This document shows positions 11,242-20,083 of a stretch of DNA of 64,000 nucleotides, piece by piece. Origin of the DNA: Thauera sp. GTDB lineage: Bacteria; Pseudomonadota; Gammaproteobacteria; Burkholderiales; Rhodocyclaceae. The notes under the pieces were generated by a model, which saw nothing but the letters and a program-made list of their open reading frames with translations, did no database searches and had not been told where the DNA came from. The stretch's first letter is position 1; every line of letters starts with the position of its first letter. The stretch is from positions 1 through 64,000 of the forward strand of contig JAFLDS010000019.1 of assembly GCA_017302295.1 (NCBI GenBank), written 5' to 3'. The translations under genes and the position numbers were made by a program.

Positions 11242-11941
11242 TGAGTTCTCCATTCCGGTCATCGAGGTCGATGGCCTGTGCAAGCGGGTTCCCATCGCAG
11301 AGGGCGACGGCGTGCTGCATATTCTGCAGGATGTCCGCTTCAAGGTCCGCGAAGGCGAGTCGGTCGCGATCGTCGGTGCCTCCGGTTCCGGCAAATCGAC
11401 CCTGCTCGGATTGCTCGCGGGTCTCGATGTTCCCGACGCGGGGACGGTGCGCGTGCAGGGCTGCGATCTATTCGCACTCGACGAGGATAGCCGCGCTGCC
11501 TTGCGCGGCGAGGCGATCGGCTTCGTGTTCCAGTCGTTTCAGCTGCTGCCGGCGCTGACTGCGCTCGAAAACGTCATGCTCCCGCTCGAACTAGCCGGGG
11601 TGGCCGAGGCGCGCACGCTTGCCGATCGCTGGCTGCAGCGGGTCGGACTGGGCGGGCGGCTGCGCCATTACCCCAAGCATCTGTCGGGCGGCGAGCAGCA
11701 GCGAGTGGCGCTGGCGCGCGCCTTCGCCCCGCACCCCAAGCTGCTGCTGGCGGACGAGCCGACGGGCAATCTGGATGCCGAAACGGGCCGCGCCGTCATC
11801 GAGCTGATGTTCGAGCTCAACCGGGAGGTCGGCACGACGCTGATTCTCGTGACTCACGACGAGTCTCTGGCGCGGCGATGCGGACGGGTGCTGCGCATGA
11901 CGGCCGGTCACCTGGCCGAGTCGCCGCCGCAGTTCGCCTGA
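11225..11941 (+). CDS. ABC transporter ATP-binding protein, LolD/YbbA type
   Basis: 238-residue ABC ATPase of the MacB/LolD/YbbA class. Walker [11 protein letters not shown]-loop region [18 protein letters not shown], signature [14 protein letters not shown], Walker [13 protein letters not shown] and switch VTHD are intact. AGGAAAG precedes the ATG at 11225; a GTG at 11219 is an alternative. YbbA normally pairs with the permease YbbP, but here the next gene downstream is convergent serB, so no permease is encoded in this operon. Either it works with a permease elsewhere or the partner was lost. Function therefore remains open. Confidence 0.9.
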   Translation: MDRSGIEFSIPVIEVDGLCKRVPIAEGDGVLHILQDVRFKVREGESVAIVGASGSGKSTLLGLLAGLDVPDAGTVRVQGCDLFALDEDSRAALRGEAIGFVFQSFQLLPALTALENVMLPLELAGVAEARTLADRWLQRVGLGGRLRHYPKHLSGGEQQRVALARAFAPHPKLLLADEPTGNLDAETGRAVIELMFELNREVGTTLILVTHDESLARRCGRVLRMTAGHLAESPPQFA

Positions 11942-11962
11942 GGGCGCGCGGCGGCTCGGACC

Positions 11963-12793
11963 TCAGGCGAAGAGGTCGAGGATGCCGTCCAGGCCGCGGT
12001 GGTCGAGGCAGCATTGCGCCGCGGCGCGCAGGACCGGCTTGGCGCGGTAGGCTACGCCGAATCCGGCAGCGCGCAGCATCGGCATGTCGTTGGCTCCATC
12101 GCCGGCGGCGATGACCTGCTGCGGCTGCAGGCCGAGCGCATCGCGGACGCGCACCAGGTGCGCGGCCTTGGCTTCGCCATCGACGATGTCGCCGATCACC
12201 CGCCCGGTGAGCTTGCCGTCGCTGACTTCGAGCAGGTTGGAATGGGCGTGGTCGAAACCTAGCCGCTGCTGCAGCCGTTCGGTGAAATACGTGAAGCCGC
12301 CCGACACCAGCATGGTACGCAGGCCGGCGCGCCTGAGGCCCTGCATCAGCCGCTCGGCGCCGGGGTTGAGCTGCAGCCGCTGCTCATACACCTCGCCCAG
12401 GGCGTCCTCACGCAGGCCGGCGAGCAGGGCGACGCGGCGGGTGAGCGATTCGCGGAAATCGATCTCGCCGCGCATCGCGGCCTCGGTGATCTCGGCCACC
12501 TGCGGCTTGAGCCCCTGCATGTCGGCAATCTCGTCGATGCACTCGATATTGATCAGGGTCGAGTCCATGTCGGTGACGAAGAGGCCGAAGTCGGCAAGGC
12601 GCCGGCCTTCGGGCACCCAGGCGAAATCCAGCGCGGCTTCAGCACAGCGCGCGCTCAGCAGGTCGTGCGGCTGCGCGCCGACGAGGCGGAAGGAGCGCGG
12701 CGTGATCTGCTCGATGGCGCGGCTGGCCGTCAGCTTCGCGATCGACTTCAGGGCGAGGTTGTCGACGTCCTCGCCGAGGATGACAAGGCTCAT
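11963..12793 (-). CDS. serB: Phosphoserine phosphatase
   Basis: SerB removes phosphate from L-phosphoserine in the last step of serine synthesis. This 276-residue HAD enzyme has an N-terminal ACT-like part, the nucleophile motif VTDMDSTLINIECIDE (first Asp is phosphorylated), MLVSGGFTYFTE (motif II Ser), the motif III lysine around DGEAKAAHL, and motif IV AAGDGANDMPML. Its ATG overlaps the aroG stop by the ATGA arrangement, so it is translationally coupled to the upstream aroG gene on the minus strand. Confidence 0.95.
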   Translation of the reverse strand: MSLVILGEDVDNLALKSIAKLTASRAIEQITPRSFRLVGAQPHDLLSARCAEAALDFAWVPEGRRLADFGLFVTDMDSTLINIECIDEIADMQGLKPQVAEITEAAMRGEIDFRESLTRRVALLAGLREDALGEVYEQRLQLNPGAERLMQGLRRAGLRTMLVSGGFTYFTERLQQRLGFDHAHSNLLEVSDGKLTGRVIGDIVDGEAKAAHLVRVRDALGLQPQQVIAAGDGANDMPMLRAAGFGVAYRAKPVLRAAAQCCLDHRGLDGILDLFA

Positions 12794-13869
12794 CGACCGG
12801 GCTCCCGCCGCGCACGCACCTCGCGCAGCACGGCGGCGCTGTTGCGGATCATCTCCTCGGTCGCTTCCCAGCCCACGCAGGCATCGGTCACCGAGCAGCC
12901 GTACTGGAGCTGCGACAGATCGGCCGGAATCGGCTGATTGCCCGCGACGAGGTTGCTCTCGATCATCAGGCCGACGATGGACTGGTTGCCCTCGCGGATC
13001 TGATGGACGACATCCTTCATCACCAGGGGCTGGAAGTCGGGGTTCTTCCACGAGTTGGCGTGCGAGCAGTCGACGACGATGTTGAGCGGCAGCTTCGCCT
13101 TCGCCAGCGCCTTCTCGGCAAGCGAGATCGACACCGTGTCGTAATTGGGGCGGCCGCCGCCGCCGCGCAGCACGACGTGTCCGTAGCGATTGCCGCGCGT
13201 GCGGGTGATCGAGGATTCGCCGTTCGAGTTGATGCCGAGAAAGCTGTGCGGGTTCGACGACGAGATGATGGCGTTGATCGCCACCTCGAGGTCGCCGTCG
13301 GTGGCGTTCTTGAAACCGACCGGCGTCGATAGTCCGGACGCCATTTCGCGGTGGGTCTGCGATTCTGAGGTGCGGGCGCCGATCGCGGTCCAGGTGATCA
13401 GGTCGCCGTAGTACTGCGGTGCGATCGGATCGAGCGCCTCGGTACCGGTCGGCAGGCCAACCTCGCACACGTCGAGCAGGAAGCGGCGCGCGCGCTCCAT
13501 GCCTACGTCGATGCGGAACGAGTCGTCCATGAAGGGATCGTTGATGAAGCCCTTCCAGCCGGTGGCCGTGCGCGGCTTCTCGAAATACACCCGCATCACG
13601 AGCAGCATGGTGTCCGAGACCTCGTCGGCCAGCTTCTTCAGCCGCCGCGCATAGTCCAGGCCGGCGACCGGGTCATGGATGGAGCAGGGGCCGACGACGA
13701 CGAACAAGCGGTCGTCCTTGCGGTCGAGGATGTCGCACAGCGCCTTGCGACCGGCGAGCACCGAGGCCGCGGCGCGCTCCGACAACGGCACGCGCGCCTT
13801 GATCTCGTCGGGCGAGGGCATGTGGTCGAAGGAGGCGATGTTGAGATTTTCGGTCTGGGCGACAGACAT
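12790..13869 (-). CDS. aroG: 3-deoxy-7-phosphoheptulonate synthase (class I DAHP synthase)
   Basis: First committed enzyme of the shikimate pathway: condenses phosphoenolpyruvate and erythrose 4-phosphate. 359 residues, AroF/G/H type I alpha. Visible family blocks include VVVGPCSIHDP, RVYFEKPRTATGWKGFINDP, the conserved ARTSESQTHREMASGLS, GFKNATDGDLEVAINAI, VLRGGGGRPNYD and DCSHANS. Start ATG at 13869 has GGAG seven bases upstream; a longer reading would add about 30 residues not typical of the family. Feedback specificity (Phe, Tyr or Trp) cannot be assigned from sequence by eye. Forms an operon with serB. Confidence 0.95.
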   Translation of the reverse strand: MSVAQTENLNIASFDHMPSPDEIKARVPLSERAAASVLAGRKALCDILDRKDDRLFVVVGPCSIHDPVAGLDYARRLKKLADEVSDTMLLVMRVYFEKPRTATGWKGFINDPFMDDSFRIDVGMERARRFLLDVCEVGLPTGTEALDPIAPQYYGDLITWTAIGARTSESQTHREMASGLSTPVGFKNATDGDLEVAINAIISSSNPHSFLGINSNGESSITRTRGNRYGHVVLRGGGGRPNYDTVSISLAEKALAKAKLPLNIVVDCSHANSWKNPDFQPLVMKDVVHQIREGNQSIVGLMIESNLVAGNQPIPADLSQLQYGCSVTDACVGWEATEEMIRNSAAVLREVRARREPGR

Positions 13870-13952
13870 GGGGATGCTCCGGGATGCGGCGGTGAAAGCT
13901 CGTGATTGTAACTCCCGAAGGTGGAGACTGTCCGGCCTCCGATCGGGGGGCT

Positions 13953-13982
13953 TTGTCATGTACGCAGCATCGGTGCGACAAT
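13953..13982 (+). promoter_or_regulatory. Candidate sigma70-type promoter for the 249-aa gene
   Basis: TTGTCA (13953-13958) and GACAAT (13977-13982) are 18 bp apart in the divergent gap between aroG and the hypothetical gene, about 110 bp before its chosen start. Pattern match only. Confidence 0.4.
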
Positions 13983-14094
13983 GCGCGCCCCGTCAGGTGG
14001 ACACCCGGTTTTCGAGGTCGATCATCGGGGCGGGAAAGGCGCGCGGCGCCAGTGGGTCGAGCTTCGTTGCATGGATCGGGAAAGGGTCAAGGAA

Positions 14095-14844
14095 ATGTCG
14101 GGCGGAAAGGTGGAGAGTTCTGTGGTTGCGGCGCGTGAAGCGCTGAAATTCAAGCAGCTGGGGGGCAGGGACTTTCACGAGTACACACATTCGTCGCCGG
14201 ACGAGATCGCAGACAAGCGTATGCGATCGACATGGCAGAACATCGTCGGGGCGAGGAGCGATACCGAGCGGGAGTTCTTCTTCGATCGCAGCGTGCGCGA
14301 GCACATGGACTTCAGCGACATCTTTCGTGACTACACCTGGCTCAATTACGAAACGGGAGAGATCGTTCATTACGATCCGCCCGAGGCCGACGCGCGCAAG
14401 GCCCACGACGAGGCGGTGGAGTACGTCGCCCGCCAGATGGTGGGCGCTGCGCTGAGCGGCAACAACCAGGAAGCGCTCGGCTACCTGCTCGCCAAGCTCT
14501 ATCGTCTGGATCGAAACCTGACGGCCCAGCGCGTGCGTGCGCACGCGGCGATGCACTACGGTTCGGCCCGGGTCATCGCGCGGGCCATCGCCGGCGGCCG
14601 GCTGGTCGCGGCTGACCTGAAGGACTACCGAGCGGTTACGCCCGATGACGACATCGTGTCGCGGCTGCTGCGCGAAGGGCGTGCGGGAGATGCCGAAATC
14701 GTCCAGGCATTGAGCGCGATCGATGCCGCAGGAGGCATCGACTGGGACGGGCCGCTCGCGCTGTGGCCTTACGGCGCCTACTCGGCCACGGTGACGCTGC
14801 GCGCGAAGGCGGCCGACAAGAATCTCCTGCCGCCGGGACGGTAG
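14095..14844 (+). CDS. Conserved hypothetical protein of unknown function
   Basis: About 249 residues, soluble, without signal peptide or membrane segments. I do not recognise a domain. It is rich in charged and helical sequence, with FHEYTHSSPDEIADKRMRST, an aromatic block (FRDYTWLNYETGEIVHYDPP near residues 80-100) and a helical middle (AVEYVARQMVGAALSGNNQ) that looks repeat-like. Start is uncertain: ATG at 14095 has AAGG close upstream; ATG at 14071 is in frame. Codon use looks like its neighbours. It stands alone between divergent aroG and convergent corA, with a plausible promoter of its own, which argues that it is a real gene. Confidence 0.7.
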   Translation: MSGGKVESSVVAAREALKFKQLGGRDFHEYTHSSPDEIADKRMRSTWQNIVGARSDTEREFFFDRSVREHMDFSDIFRDYTWLNYETGEIVHYDPPEADARKAHDEAVEYVARQMVGAALSGNNQEALGYLLAKLYRLDRNLTAQRVRAHAAMHYGSARVIARAIAGGRLVAADLKDYRAVTPDDDIVSRLLREGRAGDAEIVQALSAIDAAGGIDWDGPLALWPYGAYSATVTLRAKAADKNLLPPGR

Positions 14845-14869
14845 TCCGCCGCCTCGCTGATCGGGCGCC

Positions 14870-15835
14870 TTACAGCCAGCGCGCCCGCTTGAACTGCCAG
14901 TAGAGAAATCCGCTCAGGGCCGCGATGATCCCCAGCGCCATGGGGTAGCCGTATTCCCATTCCAGCTCGGGCATGTGCGCGAAGTTCATGCCCCAGATGC
15001 CGGCGCAGGCGGTGGCGACGGCGAAGATGCCCGCCCAGGCGGCGAGGCGTTTGCTGACTTCGGTCTGGTCGATCGTGACCATCGACAGATTCACCTGAAT
15101 GGCGGTCGAGATGGTGTCGCGGATGCCGTCGAGCGAGGCATTGAGCCGCGTGAGGTGATCGTAGACATCGCGGAAGTAATGTCGCCCAGACGCGCACACC
15201 TTCGGCACACGCCCGCTGTGCAGCCGGGCCGCGGCCTCCATCAAGGGCGTCACCGCGTGCTTGAGCTGGGTGACCTTGAGCTTGAGGCGGTACAGCCGGC
15301 GGATGTTGGAGCGTGCGGCGCCCTTGGTGAAGATCCGCTCCTCAAGCGTCTCGAGCTCGGTCTCGAGTTTCTCGATGATCGGGAAGTAGCGGTCGACCAC
15401 CGCGTCCATCAGCGCATACAGCACGTAGCCCGTCCCCAGGGCGAGCATCTTGGGCTCGCGCTCGCAGCGGGCGCGCACGCCGAGAAAGTCGCGCTGGCTG
15501 TCGTTGCGCACCGACAGGATGTAGTTGCGCCCGGCGAAGACGTGCACTTCGCCGACGTTGAGCTTGTGCTCGTGCTCCTCAATCAGGTGCATGACGACGA
15601 AGACCTCGTCGTCGTATTCCTCGACCTTGGGGCGCTGGTGGCCGTGGTGGGCATCCTCGATGGCGAGTTCGTGCAGGCCGAACTCGGCCTTCATCACCGC
15701 GAGCTCCTCGGGGGTGGCGTCCTTCAGCGCGACCCACACGAAGCAGTCGGGCTTGATCAGGTAGTCACTGATCGCCTCGACCGAAATGTCGGACAGCTTG
15801 CGGCCGTGCTGGTAGGCCACGCAGTTGATCAGCAT
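14870..15835 (-). CDS. corA: CorA-family magnesium/cobalt transporter
   Basis: 321-residue 2-TM-GxN ion channel. Long acidic N-terminal cytoplasmic domain (ELAIEDAHHGHQRPKVEEYD), a coiled-coil stalk, and two C-terminal membrane helices with the signature GMN at about residues 282-284 (IWGMNFAHMPELEWEYGYP). The residue before GMN is Trp instead of the common Tyr. CorA proteins form pentamers in the inner membrane and import Mg2+ (also Co2+ or Ni2+). It begins 9 bp after the mfd stop, so the two genes probably share a transcript. Confidence 0.94.
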   Translation of the reverse strand: MLINCVAYQHGRKLSDISVEAISDYLIKPDCFVWVALKDATPEELAVMKAEFGLHELAIEDAHHGHQRPKVEEYDDEVFVVMHLIEEHEHKLNVGEVHVFAGRNYILSVRNDSQRDFLGVRARCEREPKMLALGTGYVLYALMDAVVDRYFPIIEKLETELETLEERIFTKGAARSNIRRLYRLKLKVTQLKHAVTPLMEAAARLHSGRVPKVCASGRHYFRDVYDHLTRLNASLDGIRDTISTAIQVNLSMVTIDQTEVSKRLAAWAGIFAVATACAGIWGMNFAHMPELEWEYGYPMALGIIAALSGFLYWQFKRARWL

Positions 15836-15844
15836 GCCGCGTCC

Positions 15845-18800
15845 TCAGGCTTTCACCGCGTCGAGCAGATCCCTTACAGCCTTCACCCGCTGCTGCAGGT
15901 CGGGCAGGGCGGCGCGGCGTACGAGCTTCTCTGGGCCGCTCATCCTGGTGTTGCGGTCCTTCTGGATCAGCATGATCACCTTTACCGGGTCGATCGGCGC
16001 GTCCTTGGCGAATTGCACGGTGATCTGGGCGTCGGACGCATCGAGCTTCTGTACGCCATAGTCCTTCACCAGCATGCGCAGGCGGTGGGTTTCGACCAGT
16101 GCGACGGTTTGCGGTGCAAGCTCGCCAAAGCGGTCGATCAGCTCCTCGCGCAGCGCCCGCAGATCGTCGTCCGATTCACAGTTGGCCAGGCGCTTGTAGA
16201 GGGTCAGACGCTCCTGCACGTCGGGGCAGTAGTCGGTGGGCAGCAGCGCCGGGGTGTGCAGGTTAATCTCCGACACCACCTCTAGCGGCTGCGACAAATC
16301 CGGCTCCTTGCCCGCCTGCAGATCCTTCACCGCCCGCTTGAGCATCTCGGTGTAAAGGCTGAAGCCGACCTGCTGGATCTCGCCCGACTGGTTCTCACCC
16401 AGCACCTCGCCCGCGCCGCGGATCTCGAGGTCGTGCATCGCCAGGTAGAAGCCCGAGCCGAGCTCTTCCATCATCGCGATCGCTTCGAGTCTTTTCTGCG
16501 CCTGCGCGGTGGGCTTCGCATGCGCGTCGGTGAGCAGGTAGGCGTAGGCCTGGTGGTGCGAGCGGCCGACGCGGCCGCGCAGCTGGTGCAGCTGCGCCAG
16601 GCCGAAGCGGTCGGCGCGGTGGATGATGATGGTGTTGGCGGTGGGGATGTTGATGCCGGTTTCGATGATGGTGGTGCACAGCAGCAGATTGGCCCGCTGC
16701 TGCGTGAAGTCGCGCATCACCCGCTCGAGCTCGCGCTCGGGCAACTGGCCGTGGCCGACCACGATGCGTGCTTCGGGCACCAGTTCCTCGAGGTCCTTGC
16801 GCATGTTCTCGATGGTGTCGACCTCGTTGTGCAGGAAGTACACCTGGCCGCCGCGCTTGAACTCGCGCAGTACGCCCTCGCGGATCACGCCGCGGCTGGA
16901 GGGCTGGACGAAGGTCTTGATCGCCAGCCGCTTTTGCGGCGCTGTGGCGATCACCGAGAACTCTCGCAGGCCTTCCATCGCCAGGCCCAGGGTGCGGGGA
17001 ATCGGTGTCGCAGTGAGGGTGAGGATGTCGACCTCGGAGCGCAGCTGCTTGAGCGCCTCCTTCTGGCGCACGCCGAAACGGTGTTCCTCGTCGATCACCA
17101 CCAGCCCCAGGCGCTTGAACACCACGTCCTTCTGCAGCAGGCGGTGGGTGCCGATGATGATGTCGACCTTGCCCTCGGAGAGCTGCTGCAGGGCTTCGGC
17201 CTGCTCCTTGGCGGACTTGAAGCGTGACAGCTCGGCGATACGGATCGGCCACTCGGCGAAGCGATCGGCGAAGGTCTGGTAGTGCTGCTCGGCGAGCAGC
17301 GTCGTCGGACACAGCACCACGACCTGCTTGCCGTCCTGCACCGCGATGAAGGCTGCGCGCAGCGCGACCTCGGTCTTGCCGAAACCAACGTCGCCGCATA
17401 CCAGGCGGTCCATCGGGCGGCCGGATTTCATGTCGGCCACCACCGCGTCGATGGCCGCCTGCTGGTCGGGCGTGGTCTCGAAACCGAAACCTTCGGCGAA
17501 GCCTTCCAGGTCGTGCTGCTTGAAGTCGAAGCGGTGTCCCGGCCGGGCGGCGCGCTGCGCATAAAGCGCGAGCAGCTCGGCTGCGGTGTCGCGCACCTGC
17601 ATCGCGGCCTTCTTCTTCGCCTTCTCCCACTGGCCCGAGCCGAGCCGGTGCAGCTCGACCGCTTCCGGGTCGGCGCCGGCATAGCGGGTGATGACGTGCA
17701 GCTGGGAAACGGGGACGTAGAGCTTGTCGCCGCCGTTGTACTCGAGGTGCAGGAACTCGGTGTCGCCTTCGCCCAGGTTCATGTGCAGCAGGCCGAGGTA
17801 GCGGCCGATACCGTGCGATACATGCACCACCGGGTCGCCCACCTTCAGCTCGGACAGGTCGCGCAGCCAGCCTTCCATGGTGGCGGCCTTGCGGCTGTCG
17901 CGCCGCACGCGGCTGCGTGCGGTGGCGGCGTAGAGCTCGGTCTCGGTGACGACGGCGAGCTTTGCGCGCGGCAGCACGAAGCCGTTCGCCAGCGGCGCGA
18001 CGCCCAGCGCGAAACGCGCGCCGGAGTCGACGAAGCCGGCAAAGTCGGCGGCGGGCTCCGGCTTCAGGTCGTATTCGGCCAGATACTCGGCCATGGTCTC
18101 GCGGCGGCCGGGGGAGTCGGCCAGCAGCAGCACGCGGCCGTCGAAGGCGTTGCGAAACGCCTTCAGCTTCTGCAGCGGATCACTCGCCTTGCGCTCCACC
18201 GCGAGCTCGGGCAGCGCTTGGGCAAGCGGGTCGCCGCTGCCTTCGTTCAGCGTGAGGCGCGGGCGGTCCTTCAGTGCGACGAAGAAGGCCTCATCGGTCA
18301 GGAAGAGCTGTTCGGGCGGCAGCACCGGGCGCGTGCGATCGCCCTTGAGCAAGTCGTGCCGCGAGCGGGTGTCGCGCCAGAACTCGGCAATCGCGGCAGG
18401 CACGTCGCGGTGCAGCAGCACCGGCGTGTCGGTGGGCAGATAGTCGAGCAGCGTCGCGGTGTCGTCGAAGAACAGCGGCAGGTAGTACTCGATACCGGCC
18501 GGGGCGATGCCGTTGGACACGTCCTTGTAGATCGCCGCGCGCGTCGGGTCGCCCTCGAAGGTCTCGCGGAAGCGGCTGCGAAAGCGCGTGCGCCCCTTCT
18601 CGTCGAGCGGAAACTCCCGCGCCGGCAGCAGGCGGATCTTGGGCACCGGATACACCGTGCGCTGGGTGTCCGGATCGAAAGTCTTGATGCTCTCGATCTC
18701 GTCGTCGAACAGGTCGATGCGGTAGGGCAGCGGCGAGCCCATCGGGAACAGGTCCACCAGCCCGCCGCGCACCGAGAACTCGCCCGGGCTCACCACCTGT

Positions 18801-19282
18801 GTGACATGCGTGTAGCCGGCCACCGCCATCTGCGCGCGGAACTGGTCAACGTCGAGGCGCTTTCCCTGCTGCAGGAAGAAGGTGTAGGCGGCCAGATAGG
18901 CGGGCGGCGCCATGCGGTAAAGCGCGGTCGAGGCCGGGGCCAGCACGATGTCGGCCTCGCCGCGGCTGATCGCGTACAGCGTCGACAGACGCTCGGAGAT
19001 CAGGTCCTGGTGCGGCGAAAAGCTGTCGTAGGGCAGGGTTTCCCAGTCGGGCAGCAGGTGCAGGCGCAGGCCGGGCGCTGCCCAGGCGATCTCGTCCTGC
19101 AGGCGCTGGGCGTCGAGAGGGTTGGCGGTAATCACCAGGAGCATGCGCCCGCGGCTGGCGAGTTGCGCGATTGCCAGTGCATCGGCAGAGCCTGCCAGCG
19201 GCGGCAGGTCGAAGCGTCCGCCCGGCTTGGGCAGTGCGAGCAGGGCGAGGGAAGGCAGCAGCGAGTCTAGTGAGGCAGGCAT
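15845..19282 (-). CDS. mfd: Transcription-repair coupling factor Mfd
   Basis: 1145 residues, full length. Mfd removes RNA polymerase stalled at DNA lesions and recruits UvrA. N-terminal UvrB-homology region (ITANPLDAQRLQDEIAWAAP; DLFPMGSPLPYRIDLFDDEI), RNA-polymerase-interacting domain (VGDPVVHVSHGIGRYLGL), then the RecG-like translocase: Walker A CGDVGFGKTEVALRAAF, DEEH box VVIDEEHRFGV, TATPIPRTL, and motif VI QLRGRVGRS, ending with the C-terminal TRCF domain. Start ATG at 19282 opens MPASLDSLLPSL. Downstream corA follows closely on the same strand. Confidence 0.97.
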   Translation of the reverse strand: MPASLDSLLPSLALLALPKPGGRFDLPPLAGSADALAIAQLASRGRMLLVITANPLDAQRLQDEIAWAAPGLRLHLLPDWETLPYDSFSPHQDLISERLSTLYAISRGEADIVLAPASTALYRMAPPAYLAAYTFFLQQGKRLDVDQFRAQMAVAGYTHVTQVVSPGEFSVRGGLVDLFPMGSPLPYRIDLFDDEIESIKTFDPDTQRTVYPVPKIRLLPAREFPLDEKGRTRFRSRFRETFEGDPTRAAIYKDVSNGIAPAGIEYYLPLFFDDTATLLDYLPTDTPVLLHRDVPAAIAEFWRDTRSRHDLLKGDRTRPVLPPEQLFLTDEAFFVALKDRPRLTLNEGSGDPLAQALPELAVERKASDPLQKLKAFRNAFDGRVLLLADSPGRRETMAEYLAEYDLKPEPAADFAGFVDSGARFALGVAPLANGFVLPRAKLAVVTETELYAATARSRVRRDSRKAATMEGWLRDLSELKVGDPVVHVSHGIGRYLGLLHMNLGEGDTEFLHLEYNGGDKLYVPVSQLHVITRYAGADPEAVELHRLGSGQWEKAKKKAAMQVRDTAAELLALYAQRAARPGHRFDFKQHDLEGFAEGFGFETTPDQQAAIDAVVADMKSGRPMDRLVCGDVGFGKTEVALRAAFIAVQDGKQVVVLCPTTLLAEQHYQTFADRFAEWPIRIAELSRFKSAKEQAEALQQLSEGKVDIIIGTHRLLQKDVVFKRLGLVVIDEEHRFGVRQKEALKQLRSEVDILTLTATPIPRTLGLAMEGLREFSVIATAPQKRLAIKTFVQPSSRGVIREGVLREFKRGGQVYFLHNEVDTIENMRKDLEELVPEARIVVGHGQLPERELERVMRDFTQQRANLLLCTTIIETGINIPTANTIIIHRADRFGLAQLHQLRGRVGRSHHQAYAYLLTDAHAKPTAQAQKRLEAIAMMEELGSGFYLAMHDLEIRGAGEVLGENQSGEIQQVGFSLYTEMLKRAVKDLQAGKEPDLSQPLEVVSEINLHTPALLPTDYCPDVQERLTLYKRLANCESDDDLRALREELIDRFGELAPQTVALVETHRLRMLVKDYGVQKLDASDAQITVQFAKDAPIDPVKVIMLIQKDRNTRMSGPEKLVRRAALPDLQQRVKAVRDLLDAVKA

Positions 19283-19391
19283 GAGCAGAGTCGGGACGGG
19301 CGCGTTTGCCGCGCAAGCGGGAATTATAGGCGATCACCCGGTCCGCGCTCCCTGCCGGCGCGCCGGCTAGGCCACGGGTGCTGGCGCCGGC

Positions 19392-19979
19392 TCAGGCGTA
19401 CGTGTCCACCCGCATCCCTGACTGGGGTCGCTGTGGCGGGTCGGCCGAGTCGGACGCGCTGCTGCGATAGGCGGCGTCGGCCACGCGCAATTGCCCGTTG
19501 CCGGGCTGGGCCGCAATCTCCATGCGCGCCTCCATCGCCATCCGGCTCGCCTGCGCTGCCACCTGGCGGTCGGTGCCCGAGGGCTCGGCGGGGGCGAGCG
19601 CGGCGGCGCGGATGCGTTCGGCCTTGTCCAGCGTTTCCTGGGGCGTGCGTCCGCGGGAGGTGTCGATACTGACTTCGCCGCCGACTGCATAGCGCTGCCC
19701 GTCCGGCCCCGTCTCGAAACTGTAGGTGGCGCCACGGACCACCAGACCGGCGCCCGCAGCCATGTGCGCCTGCTCGTGTGCGCGTACTTCGCGGTCGCGC
19801 TTCGCGAGTTCGGAAATCGTCTGGCGGTCGGTTTCGCTGAGGGCGGCTTCATCGGTCGCGCGCGGCTGCATTCGTGCAGCGGACGAGTTTTCGCGCACAC
19901 CCGCGCCTGCTGCGCTGGATGGCGACAGGTAGCTCGATGAATAGGCGGCGCTCGCGCCACCGATGGAGGAAACGGACAT
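19392..19979 (-). CDS. SprA-family putative metalloprotease-related protein
   Basis: About 195 residues. The N-terminus is Ser/Ala-rich low complexity (residues 1-35). The core contains LAKRDREVRAHEQAHMAAGAG, with an HExxH zinc-binding motif (HEQAH), then SFETGPDGQRYAVGGEVSID and a helical Ala/Arg/Met-rich C-terminus. These are marks of the SprA-related family (putative metalloprotease, CJM1_0395-like), whose function is unknown. I chose ATG at 19979 because coding upstream of it becomes arginine-rich and antisense-like; a GAGGG lies about 15 bases before it, so the ribosome site is not ideal. Confidence 0.8.
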   Translation of the reverse strand: MSVSSIGGASAAYSSSYLSPSSAAGAGVRENSSAARMQPRATDEAALSETDRQTISELAKRDREVRAHEQAHMAAGAGLVVRGATYSFETGPDGQRYAVGGEVSIDTSRGRTPQETLDKAERIRAAALAPAEPSGTDRQVAAQASRMAMEARMEIAAQPGNGQLRVADAAYRSSASDSADPPQRPQSGMRVDTYA

Positions 19980-20083
19980 GACGTTATTCAGGCGACCCTC
20001 TTGAACCTTAGGCGAGGGCTGCTCCGAAGCAAGACAGCCTGCGGGTCGAAACGTAAAAAATGTCGCAGAGCCGTGAAGCGGCG

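Noticed and set aside
17282-19270. 662-codon plus-strand frame opposite mfd
   Set aside because: Low-complexity Arg/His/Gly/Val protein in antisense; mfd on the other strand is complete with all motifs.
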